DNA of 63,671 nt from an uncultured Muribaculaceae bacterium. Its GTDB lineage: Bacteria > Bacteroidota > Bacteroidia > Bacteroidales > Muribaculaceae. A model generated the notes under the pieces. That model worked only from the letters and a program-made list of their open reading frames with translations, was not told the DNA's origin and made no database searches. The position numbers were made by a program, and so were the translations under genes. The stretch covers positions 1 to 63,671 of the forward strand of contig CAMXAZ010000007.1 of NCBI GenBank assembly GCA_947179295.1, in the 5' to 3' direction. Within the stretch, counting starts at the first letter, position 1, and each line of letters starts with the position of its first letter. Of this stretch, positions 52,460-60,322 are shown one piece after another.

Positions 52460-53122
52460 TTAGCTGACTATACGGCCGTCGGCAATGCGGATGATGCGGT
52501 TGGTCTGCTCGCCCACACCGGGGTCATGCGTGACGATCACTATGGTCATGCCTTCGGCGTTGAGGTCGCGGAACACCTGCATCACCTCCCGCGAGGTCTT
52601 GGAGTCGAGAGCGCCTGTAGGTTCGTCGGCGAGAATGATGGAGGGCTTGGTGATCAGCGCGCGTGCAATTGCCACACGCTGTTTCTGCCCGCCTGAGAGT
52701 TCGCTCGGCAGGTGGGTGGCGCGGTCGGCCATTCCCATGCGTTCGAGCTGTTCCATAGCGAGTTTGTTGCGCTGCCGGCGCGACACGCCGCGGTAGAAGA
52801 GCGGAAGAGCCACGTTTTCAAGAGCGTTCTTGTAGCTGATGAGGTTGAATGACTGGAAGACGAAACCGATCATGTAGTTGCGCAGGTCGGCGGCCTTGTT
52901 CTCGCTCAGATTCTTGATGAGGACACCGTCGAGCCAGTATTCTCCGGAATCATAATTGTCAAGAATTCCGAGTATGTTCAGCAGCGTGGATTTTCCGGAA
53001 CCCGACGCACCCATGATTGAGACAAGTTCTCCTTTGTCAATGGTGAGGTTGATGTCTTTGAGCACATGCAGGGGCACGACTCCGGGATAAGATTTATTGA
53101 TGTCCTTCAGGCTGATAATCAT
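52460..53122 (-). CDS. MacB/LolD-type ABC transporter ATP-binding protein
   Basis: Energises the two permeases downstream. The 220-residue protein is a single nucleotide-binding domain: Walker A GASGSGKST (residues 39-47), Q-loop FVFQSFNLI, signature LSGGQKQRVAIARAL, Walker B IILADEPTGALD and H-loop VIVTHDPG. It is the first gene of the export operon ATPase-permease-permease-adaptor-TolC. A -7 box TAATTTTG lies upstream at 53217-53210 (minus). Cargo could be a toxic compound, peptide or lipoprotein; the sequence does not say. Confidence 0.95.
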   Translation of the reverse strand: MIISLKDINKSYPGVVPLHVLKDINLTIDKGELVSIMGASGSGKSTLLNILGILDNYDSGEYWLDGVLIKNLSENKAADLRNYMIGFVFQSFNLISYKNALENVALPLFYRGVSRRQRNKLAMEQLERMGMADRATHLPSELSGGQKQRVAIARALITKPSIILADEPTGALDSKTSREVMQVFRDLNAEGMTIVIVTHDPGVGEQTNRIIRIADGRIVS

Positions 53123-53308
53123 AGCAGAATGAAAATTATACCGATTGGCATGATGTCAAGTGAGCAGGAAACACTGACTGTTTTTAAGATGTTTTTTCCT
53201 AATTAGACGCAAAATTACCTAAATAGTTACAGCCTGCGTCAGAAAAAGCGTTGAAATCCGTATCTTTGCAGTGTTAAATTTATGTAAACAGTTGAAAATA
53301 CGATAAAA

Positions 53309-54070
53309 ATGAAATTTGTTTCATGGAATGTCAACGGCCTGAGAGCTGTGTGCGCCAAGGGTTTTGACGAGCTTTTCGCCTCGATGGATGCCGATTTTTT
53401 CTGCATTCAGGAAACCAAACTCAGCCCCGGCGCGCTTGAACTCGAATTCGAGGGCTATCAATCATACTGGAACCTTGCAGACCGCAAGGGTTATTCGGGA
53501 ACGGCCATCTACACCCGTCAGCAGCCGCTGTCGGTCAGCTATGGCATCGGTGTGGAGGAGCACGACCGCGAAGGGCGTGTCATCACCCTCGACATGGGTG
53601 ACTATTATCTGGTGACGGTCTACACTCCCAACGCGCAGTCGGAGCTTGCCCGGCTTGACTACCGCATGGCCTGGGAGGAGGCTTTCCGCAATTATGTCTG
53701 CGGGCTTGACAGCCAGAAGCCGGTGATCATCTGCGGTGACATGAATGTGGCCCACAAGGAGATCGACCTGAAGAACCCCAAGTCTAACCGCAGGAATCCG
53801 GGATTTACCGATGAGGAGCGCGGCGAGTTTTCAAAACTGCTCGACTGCGGTTTTGTCGACACCTTCCGCGCCATCCATCCCGATCTTGAGGATGCCTACA
53901 CATGGTGGAGCTATCGTGCACGGGCCCGCGAGAAGAATGTGGGCTGGCGTATAGACTACTTCCTAATCAGCTCGCGGCTGCTCCCGCGTCTGGCCGATGC
54001 CAATATCCGTGGCGATGTCATGGGGTCGGACCACTGCCCGGTGGAACTGTATCTGACCGATCAGCCCTGA
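53309..54070 (+). CDS. xth: Exodeoxyribonuclease III
   Basis: An AP endonuclease and 3'-5' exonuclease of base excision repair. The 253-residue protein shows the EEP family motifs in order: SWNVNGLRAV, CIQETKL (metal Glu), GYSGTAIYTR, GDMNVAHKEIDL (catalytic Asp/Asn), WWSYRARAREKNVGWRIDYFLIS and SDHCPVEL (catalytic His). A -7 box TATCTTTG (53261-53268) precedes it. It is divergent from the ABC-export operon and single, ending at a strong terminator. Confidence 0.95.
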   Translation: MKFVSWNVNGLRAVCAKGFDELFASMDADFFCIQETKLSPGALELEFEGYQSYWNLADRKGYSGTAIYTRQQPLSVSYGIGVEEHDREGRVITLDMGDYYLVTVYTPNAQSELARLDYRMAWEEAFRNYVCGLDSQKPVIICGDMNVAHKEIDLKNPKSNRRNPGFTDEERGEFSKLLDCGFVDTFRAIHPDLEDAYTWWSYRARAREKNVGWRIDYFLISSRLLPRLADANIRGDVMGSDHCPVELYLTDQP

Positions 54071-54111
54071 TCAGGCCATACTTTTTAAGGAACGCGCTCT
54101 AAATAATAAGT

Positions 54112-54166
54112 ATAAAGAAAGTCACCGTCAGAGGAGTTTTCAATCCTTGACGGTGACTTTCTTTAT
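54112..54166 (+). terminator. Terminator of xth
   Basis: A perfect 19-bp stem, ATAAAGAAAGTCACCGTCA with TGACGGTGACTTTCTTTAT, and a 17-base loop. Because the stem ends in A/T-rich sequence, it can act on both strands, also ending the convergent GH3 transcript. Confidence 0.9.
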
Positions 54167-54231
54167 CAGATTGATTTTTAGATGTTGTTTTTTAACAACC
54201 TCTTATCTGCGGTGATCTTTCAGGAGGCCGT

Positions 54232-56799
54232 TCAGATTTTTACCTTGACGGTCTTGAGATCTCTGGCATCGCTTGACGAGCCTACCATCAGTTCATATTC
54301 GCCGGGAACGACGCGCATTTCCTGAGCGGCTTCATCCCAGTTCTCGAACAGTTCGCGGGGGAAGTCGATCTCTACGGTTTTGCTCTGGCCGGGGGCGAGA
54401 TCCACGCGGGTATAGCCGCGGAGGGTCTTGTTGGGGCCTGCCGTGTCAGAGGGGCGGCGCATGTAGACCTGCACGATTTCCGTGCCGCTGACCTTGCCGG
54501 TGTTTTTGACGCTGACAGTCACCTTGCCGTTCTTGTATTTCGGCTTCGAGATGTCAAAAGTGGTGTAGCTCAGACCGTAGCCGAAGGGGTAGAGCGGAGC
54601 CTGCTGCAGGTAGCGGTAGGTGCGGCCTGCCATCAGATAGTCGTCGAAAGCCGGGAGCTGGGAGTCGTCCTTGTAGAAGGTGACGGGGAGCTTTCCGGAG
54701 GGATTGTAGTCGCCGAAGAGCACATCGGTCACGGCATATCCGCCCTGTTCGCCGGGATACCATGCCTGGAGAATGGCATCGCAGGTCTCGCTTTCGGGAG
54801 TGAGGGCCACGGCGCTGCCGCTGCAGTTGACGAGCACGATTTTCTTGCCGGCTTCGTGGAGGGCCTTGAGGATTTCACGCTGGGGAGCGGGGAGCTCGAT
54901 CGAGGTGCGGTCGCCGTCGTCAAATCCCGGTTCGCGCACCTTGGCTTCTTCTCTTTCATAGGCTGGAGAGATGCCTCCGACGAAGATCACCACGTCGGCA
55001 TCCTTTGCCTGGGCTACGGCGTCGGCCGCTGTCACCGGGCGGGTGCGCATGATGTCGAAATTGAGAGTGGCGTCGTCTTCAAGCTGCATGTAGTCGACCT
55101 CGATGTCATATTTCTGACCTTTCTTCACTTTCAGCTCACGTTCACGGAAGCCGAGGGGATCGGTTTTCCAGCGGTTGTGGACGGTGTCGCCGTTGATGAT
55201 GATGCGGAGGCCGTCATCGTTGTTGTAGATCATATTGAGAGTCTCGTCGCGGTCGGCCACGAGGGTGCCCTTGATGCGGGCGGTGAAGTTGGTGAGGTTG
55301 ACTCCTGGGGCGAACACGGTGTTGCCTCCGTTGTCAAGCTGTATGGCTGAGGTATAGACGGTTTCGGCTGCGGGAGTGCCTTCCATCTTGGTGTTGTTCC
55401 AGTAAGTGGCCTCCATGCCGCGGCCTTTGGAGCTGGTCATTGATCCGAACACGCTCTCGCGGTCGGTCATCTGAGTGACAGCACATCCGCGCACGTAGGG
55501 CAGATCCTTGCCGAGGCGTTCGCGCAGAGCTTCAAGGATGGTCACCGTGTGGCCGGGCTGTCCGTAGTAGATGCCCCACTGCATGGTGGAGTCAGCGGCA
55601 TTGGGGCCCATGACCATAACTTTGCCTGACTTGGGCGAGAGGGGCAGCAGGCCGTTGTTTTTCAGGAGCACCATCTGTTCGCGTCCCATCTTGCGGGCGA
55701 GATCGCGGTGGGCTTTTGAATTGACCACGCTCAGAGGTATCGAGGTCCAGGATACGAGTGAGTCGGGGTCGAAATCGCCGAGCTCGAAGCGGCCTTTGAG
55801 CAGGCGCTTTACGCTGACGTCGATGTCAGACTCTTTGATGTCGCCGCGGGCCACTGCGGAAGGCAGGCGCTTGTAGACGCTACCACACTCCACGTCGGTG
55901 CCGCTGAGCACACCTAAGGCCGAGGCTGCTTCGGCATCTTTCGAGACACCGTGGCGGCCTTCGCGGTAGAAGTCGCCGATGGCGCCGCAGTCGCTGACCA
56001 CGAGGCCGTCGAAGCCCCATTTGTAGCGGAGTATCGAGTTGAGCAGGCGGTCAGATCCGCAGCAGGGAGCGCCTTCGAAACGCTGGTAGGCACACATGAC
56101 CTGCTGCACGTTGCCTTCCTGCACGAGCATCTTGAATGCGGGGAGATAGGTTTCCCAAAGTTCGCGGGCGGGGAGGGTGTTGATGTCGAACTGATGGCGT
56201 GTCTTTTCAGGACCGCTGTGCACGGCATAGTGCTTGGCGCAGGCGTGGAGCTTCCAGTATTTGTCGCTGCCGTCGCCCTGGAGTCCGCGCACCACTCTGA
56301 GGCCCATGCGGCCGTTCATGTAGGGGTCTTCGCCGTAGGTTTCCTGGCCGCGTCCCCAGCGGGGGTCACGGAACACGTTGATGTTAGGGGTCCAGAACGA
56401 GAGGCATTTGTATTTCCCTACGTTGCCCTGCTTGCGGGCGAGGGTGTTTTTGGCGCGGGCTTCGTCACTGACGGCGGTGAACACCTCTTCTATAAGGTCG
56501 TCGTCAAAAGAAGCGGCCATGCCGATACAAGAGGGGAAAACAGTGGCCAAGCCGTTGCGGCCCACACCGTGGAGAGCCTCGCTCCACCAGTCGAAAGCCG
56601 GAATTCCAAGGCGTTCGATGGTCGGAGAGGAGTTCATCATGAGCTTCACTTTCTCTTCGAGAGTGAGTCTCGAACAGAGATCCTCGGCACGCTCGGTCGA
56701 TGAGAGGGCCGGATTCTGATAGGGCAGCATCTGGGCGCTCACAGCCGGAGCTGTCATGGCGAGCATGGCCGCAGATACTATCGCGTGGGTAAGTTTCAT
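54232..56799 (-). CDS. Glycoside hydrolase family 3 enzyme with PA14 domain
   Basis: An exported enzyme removing beta-linked glucose or xylose from the non-reducing ends of plant oligosaccharides. The 855-residue protein has a signal peptide (after VSAQ, about residue 23) and a GH3 TIM barrel with KHYAVHSGPEKTRH and the nucleophile Asp in GLVVSDCGAIGDF. A PA14 domain (about 450-590, GMEATYWNN) is inserted in the C-terminal GH3 domain, and a fibronectin-III-like end follows (SYTTFDISKPKYKNGKVTVSV). SDC in place of SDW and the overall pattern resemble beta-xylosidase-type GH3 enzymes. Its promoter (56919-56950) faces that of GH105. Confidence 0.92.
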   Translation of the reverse strand: MKLTHAIVSAAMLAMTAPAVSAQMLPYQNPALSSTERAEDLCSRLTLEEKVKLMMNSSPTIERLGIPAFDWWSEALHGVGRNGLATVFPSCIGMAASFDDDLIEEVFTAVSDEARAKNTLARKQGNVGKYKCLSFWTPNINVFRDPRWGRGQETYGEDPYMNGRMGLRVVRGLQGDGSDKYWKLHACAKHYAVHSGPEKTRHQFDINTLPARELWETYLPAFKMLVQEGNVQQVMCAYQRFEGAPCCGSDRLLNSILRYKWGFDGLVVSDCGAIGDFYREGRHGVSKDAEAASALGVLSGTDVECGSVYKRLPSAVARGDIKESDIDVSVKRLLKGRFELGDFDPDSLVSWTSIPLSVVNSKAHRDLARKMGREQMVLLKNNGLLPLSPKSGKVMVMGPNAADSTMQWGIYYGQPGHTVTILEALRERLGKDLPYVRGCAVTQMTDRESVFGSMTSSKGRGMEATYWNNTKMEGTPAAETVYTSAIQLDNGGNTVFAPGVNLTNFTARIKGTLVADRDETLNMIYNNDDGLRIIINGDTVHNRWKTDPLGFRERELKVKKGQKYDIEVDYMQLEDDATLNFDIMRTRPVTAADAVAQAKDADVVIFVGGISPAYEREEAKVREPGFDDGDRTSIELPAPQREILKALHEAGKKIVLVNCSGSAVALTPESETCDAILQAWYPGEQGGYAVTDVLFGDYNPSGKLPVTFYKDDSQLPAFDDYLMAGRTYRYLQQAPLYPFGYGLSYTTFDISKPKYKNGKVTVSVKNTGKVSGTEIVQVYMRRPSDTAGPNKTLRGYTRVDLAPGQSKTVEIDFPRELFENWDEAAQEMRVVPGEYELMVGSSSDARDLKTVKVKI

Positions 56800-56918
56800 G
56801 GATCTATGATTGGATTAATTTGATTGTTTTTGCGATGCAGGTGGCGGAGGATGGCTTATTGTACAAAATACCATATTCCGCAGGCTATCGACTTTTGGCA
56901 GAGCCGATTGGTTTTATG

Positions 56919-56950
56919 CAAAGATACGATTAAAACTTCTTAAATCCAAA
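56919..56950 (-). promoter_or_regulatory. GH3 gene promoter
   Basis: On the minus strand, perfect -33 TTTG (56950-56947), 20-nt spacer, perfect -7 TATCTTTG (56926-56919). The leader to the GH3 ATG is about 115 nt. Confidence 0.82.
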
Positions 56951-56968
56951 TGCCGGAGCAGGAGTCTG

Positions 56969-57000
56969 TTTGGCAGTTAGGCGGATTCTTACTACTTTTG
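56969..57000 (+). promoter_or_regulatory. GH105 gene promoter
   Basis: Perfect -33 TTTG (56969-56972), 20-nt spacer and perfect -7 TACTTTTG (56993-57000), about 40 bp before the ATG. Only 18 bp separate its -33 box from that of the divergent GH3 promoter. Confidence 0.85.
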
Positions 57001-57040
57001 TGCTGAAATCAATATCCGTTTATCACAACCTCTAAAACCA

Positions 57041-58327
57041 ATGAAAAAGTTAAAGCTAATGCTTGCCGGGGCTGTAATGTCGGTTTTTGCAGCCGAAGCG
57101 GTGGCTTCGATGCCCGCCGCGCCTGCACCCGAAAAGCCCAAACACTATTCGGAATGGATGACACGCTCTGAGATGCAGCGTCAGCCGAAAAGTTATCTTC
57201 TGGACTTCTCCGACCGCCCGAAATGGAGCTATGTCATGGGTATCGAACTGGAGTCAATGCTCGACACCTATCTGCGCTACGGCGGTGACGATATCAAGGC
57301 TTATTGTATAGAATACACAGACACGATGATCTCGCCCGCAGGTGAGATACGCCGCTACAATCTGAAGGACTACAATCTCGACAATGTGCGCACCGGCCAC
57401 TTCGTGACCCGCATGTATGAGCACTTCCCCGAAGCCAAGAATCTCCGGGCCATGAACACTCTCATGCTCCAGCTCAACGACCAGCCCAGAACCAAAGAGG
57501 GTGTCTACTGGCACAAGGCCATCTACGCCTATCAGGTGTGGCTCGACGGCATTTTCATGGGCCTTCCCTACCGTGTGCTGACCGCTTCAATGATCTATGC
57601 GCCCGAACAGGCTCTCCCGATCTACGACGACGCTGTAGATCAGGTCAAGAAGACCTATGAGCGTACCCTCGACCCTGCCACCGGTCTGAACCGCCATGCC
57701 TGGGACGAAAACCGCGACATGTTCTGGAGCGACAACGAGACCGGCCTTTCGCAGCACTGCTGGGCGCGCGCCCAGGGCTGGTACACTATGGCTCTCGTGG
57801 AACTTCTCGATGCTCTGCCTGAGGACTATGCGCGCCGCGGCGAGGTGATCGAACTGCTGACCAAGACATTTGACAATGTGATCAAGTGGCAGGACAAGAA
57901 GACCGGTGTGTGGTATCAGGTGATGGATTCACCCACCCGCAAGGGCAACTATCTTGAATCGACAGCATCTTCCATGTTTGCCTACTCTCTGCTGAAAGCC
58001 GCCCGCAAGGGTTGGGTAGGCCAGAGCTACCGCGACGCCGGCATCAAGGCCTATCGCGGAATTCTCAAGGAATTCATCAAGGAAAATCCTGACGGAACCA
58101 TCTCGCTCACCGACTGCTGCGCTGTGGCCGGCCTCGGTCCGGGCATGAGCCCCTCAGTGAAGGCTGCCGCTCCCAAGGTGAAGGAAAACACCCGCCGCGA
58201 CGGTTCGTATGACTACTATCTCAGCGAGCCTATCCGCGACAACGACGCCAAGGGCATCGGCCCGTTCATCTGGGCTTCGCTCGAAATGGAACAGCTTGGC
58301 TACGACACGAGCATGAAGAAAAAATAA
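57041..58327 (+). CDS. Glycoside hydrolase family 105 (unsaturated rhamnogalacturonyl hydrolase)
   Basis: Removes unsaturated galacturonic acid from pectin-lyase products such as rhamnogalacturonan disaccharides. The 428-residue exported protein has a signal peptide (ending about residue 23, AVASM) and an alpha6/alpha6 barrel. The catalytic Asp lies in LNRHAWDENRDMFW, and the GH105/GH88 segment WARAQGWYTMALVELLDALP is clear. The C-terminal EMEQLG is also typical. It is divergent from the GH3 gene, suggesting joint plant cell wall use. GH88-type activity on host glycans is a less likely alternative. Confidence 0.9.
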   Translation: MKKLKLMLAGAVMSVFAAEAVASMPAAPAPEKPKHYSEWMTRSEMQRQPKSYLLDFSDRPKWSYVMGIELESMLDTYLRYGGDDIKAYCIEYTDTMISPAGEIRRYNLKDYNLDNVRTGHFVTRMYEHFPEAKNLRAMNTLMLQLNDQPRTKEGVYWHKAIYAYQVWLDGIFMGLPYRVLTASMIYAPEQALPIYDDAVDQVKKTYERTLDPATGLNRHAWDENRDMFWSDNETGLSQHCWARAQGWYTMALVELLDALPEDYARRGEVIELLTKTFDNVIKWQDKKTGVWYQVMDSPTRKGNYLESTASSMFAYSLLKAARKGWVGQSYRDAGIKAYRGILKEFIKENPDGTISLTDCCAVAGLGPGMSPSVKAAAPKVKENTRRDGSYDYYLSEPIRDNDAKGIGPFIWASLEMEQLGYDTSMKKK

Positions 58328-58365
58328 GCTCAATAAGCAAGATTTTCAAATTTATTTTTTCACAA

Positions 58366-58854
58366 TCATCGGCTGCTGCCTGTCAGGGATCGTCCCGGCG
58401 GGCAGCAGTTTTTTTGTCCGCTCTTGCGGGCCATGCGCCGCAGGGCCATCTCGCGGAGGCGTCGCTGACGGCGGTTGAGCATTACGGTGACGGGAGCCTC
58501 TTCGGCTTCGGCCTCCTCTTCAGGTTCATCGGTGCGGATTGTAGAAAGCGCTTCGGCCTGAGTGGCGGCCACAGCCGCTTCTTTGCGCCTGCGGCTGCGC
58601 TGACGGGCTTTGGCCGAGCGGGCTATGGCTTTCTCGATTTCGGCTTTCAGCAGCATGACGGTCAGCAGCTGCTGCCCCTCAAGCCTGCGCTTAGGCGCTT
58701 TTCCGTCTTTCAGATATTCGTAGATATAGCCTTTGACCTGATCTGTCTCCTCCTGGGCGGCTCTGACGGCTTTCATGGAGCTGTCGACGCGGGCCATTAT
58801 CCCGTCATAGAAGTTTTGCGATACGCTCAGATACTGTTTTTTCTGTCTTTTCAT
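58366..58854 (-). CDS. Hypothetical basic coiled-coil protein
   Basis: No family recognised. The 162-residue protein has a helical N-terminal half (SVSQNFYDGIMARVDSSMKAVRAAQEETDQVKGYIYEYLKDG). A Lys/Arg-rich stretch (ARQRSRRRKEAAVAA), an acidic patch (EEEAEAEEAP) and a second basic run (RRQRRLREMALRRMARKS) follow, consistent with nucleic acid or ribosome association. Its last 15 or so codons coincide with the terminator of the convergent GH105 gene, so the C-terminus is probably unconstrained. A -7 box TATATTTG lies upstream (58908-58901). Coding status is supported mainly by the biased composition and clean placement. Confidence 0.6.
   Translation of the reverse strand: MKRQKKQYLSVSQNFYDGIMARVDSSMKAVRAAQEETDQVKGYIYEYLKDGKAPKRRLEGQQLLTVMLLKAEIEKAIARSAKARQRSRRRKEAAVAATQAEALSTIRTDEPEEEAEAEEAPVTVMLNRRQRRLREMALRRMARKSGQKNCCPPGRSLTGSSR
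58373..58415 (+). terminator. Terminator of the GH105 gene
   Basis: CTGCTGCC paired with GGCAGCAG, an inner GGGA/TCCC stem, then seven T residues on the plus strand. It lies inside the 3' end of the convergent hypothetical gene. Confidence 0.85.
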
Positions 58855-58880
58855 AACCGTATGGATGTGATGTGTGTGTG

Positions 58881-58904
58881 TTTGCAGTGATTTTTCACTG
58901 CAAA
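58881..58904. promoter_or_regulatory. Perfect palindrome over a -7 promoter box
   Basis: TTTGCAGTGA-TTTT-TCACTGCAAA is a perfect 10-bp inverted repeat. It overlaps the TTTG part of the minus-strand -7 box TATATTTG (58908-58901) of the hypothetical gene. It may be an operator, a 5'-end hairpin, or a terminator for agcS just upstream; the overlap does not distinguish these. Confidence 0.5.
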
Positions 58905-58927
58905 TATACGGTTGCGGGGAGACGGAT

Positions 58928-60322
58928 TTAGTGCGATAATGCGGGACGGCCTGTGAATTTTCTGATTTCTTCCCTCACTTTGCCGCCGAGAAGCAGTAGA
59001 GTGATCATAGTCGGGAAGGCCATGAGCGCGTAGAACAGGTCGCAGAACCCTATGGCCACTCCGAGTGGCATGACAGCGAAGACCACGAGCGTCAGGATGA
59101 AAAACCAGGTGTAGAAGCGCGCACGGCGTTCGCCGAAGAGATAGGCCGCGCAGCGGTTGCCGTAGAAACTGTAGCTGAACATCGACGAGAGCGAGAAGCA
59201 GAGCACTATGCCCATCAGCAGATATTCGCCGGCGGGAATGGCCTTGCCGAAGGCTTTCATGGCCACATCGAGCCCCTTGATTCCTTCCACAGCCTGCAGA
59301 TCGCCGCAAAGCAGCAGCGCGAGGGCCGTGAGGGTGCACACAAGGCCTGAGTCGATGGCCGGGCTGAGCATGGCGATGAGGCCTTCACGCGCAGGCTCGC
59401 GGTTGACCGAGGCTCCGTGCATGATGGTTGCCGTGCCGACTCCGGCATCATTGACAAGCGCGGCTCTGCGGGCGCCTATGATGGCTATTCCGGCCAGAGC
59501 GCCCCAGCCTGCGCGCAGGTTGAAGGCTTCGGCGAAGATTGATCTGAAGGCCGCGGGGACTTCGTCAAAATGAGTGATGATGATGTAGAGCACCAGGAGG
59601 AAGTAGAGCCCGACCATGAAGGGTACGAGCCAGCCTGCCACTCCGGCTATGCGGCGAATGCCGCCTACGACCACCGATGCCACTATCAGGGCTATGACTA
59701 TTCCGACCATGAGGCGGAAGGCCGCTTCGTGGCCCCAGCCGAGAGCCGAGGCGAGAGTGCCTACAGCCGTACTGTTTTCAAGCCATTCGGGGGTGGTGAA
59801 GGTGCTGACCACGGCCTCGGTGAGCTGGTTGGCGTTCATGATGCAGAGGGTGCCGAGCATTCCGGCCACGGCGAAGGTGAGCGCCATCCAGTGCCAGCGC
59901 GGGCCGAGTGCGCGGTCTATGATATACATTGTGCCGCCCGAAGTGCGTCCGTCAGGGCCGGCGGTCTTGTAGCGTGTGGTGAGGACTCCTTCATGGAATT
60001 TGGTAGACATGCCCACCAGGGCGCTGACCCACATCCAGAAAATGGCACCCGGTCCGCCCATCACAAGGGCTATGGCCACACCGGCTATGTTGCCCATGCC
60101 TACGGTGGCCGCTACCACAGAGGTCAGCGCCTGGACCGATGAGATCTGCCGTCCGGATTCGCGCGACTGCTTGCCGCGCAGTTCCCTGAACGCCGCGGGG
60201 AGCAGTCGCAGTGACACCATGCCTGAACGCATGAAGAGATAGAAGCCGCCGCCGATGAGCAGGATGAACAGCGGATAGCCGCAGAGGAAGTCGGCGAGAG
60301 CCGTCACAGATTCGCCTACCAT
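58928..60322 (-). CDS. AGCS-family sodium:alanine/glycine symporter
   Basis: Imports alanine, glycine or related small amino acids with sodium. The 464-residue protein has about 10 to 11 helices. VVAATVGMGNIAGVAIALVMGGPGAIFWMW is the sodium/substrate-binding family signature, followed by FHEGVLTTRYK, RAALVNDAGVGTATIMHGAS and a positive tail (KVREEIRKFTGRP). The start overlaps the end of the TPM-domain gene by 7 nt, so the two are translated from one mRNA. The exact substrate is unknown. Confidence 0.93.
   Translation of the reverse strand: MVGESVTALADFLCGYPLFILLIGGGFYLFMRSGMVSLRLLPAAFRELRGKQSRESGRQISSVQALTSVVAATVGMGNIAGVAIALVMGGPGAIFWMWVSALVGMSTKFHEGVLTTRYKTAGPDGRTSGGTMYIIDRALGPRWHWMALTFAVAGMLGTLCIMNANQLTEAVVSTFTTPEWLENSTAVGTLASALGWGHEAAFRLMVGIVIALIVASVVVGGIRRIAGVAGWLVPFMVGLYFLLVLYIIITHFDEVPAAFRSIFAEAFNLRAGWGALAGIAIIGARRAALVNDAGVGTATIMHGASVNREPAREGLIAMLSPAIDSGLVCTLTALALLLCGDLQAVEGIKGLDVAMKAFGKAIPAGEYLLMGIVLCFSLSSMFSYSFYGNRCAAYLFGERRARFYTWFFILTLVVFAVMPLGVAIGFCDLFYALMAFPTMITLLLLGGKVREEIRKFTGRPALSH

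Noticed and set aside
58414-58890. 158-codon plus-strand frame opposite the basic hypothetical gene
   Set aside because: Nothing recognisable in it, and it runs from inside the GH105 terminator across the minus-strand promoter; the minus-strand frame has clear helix and charge patterns.
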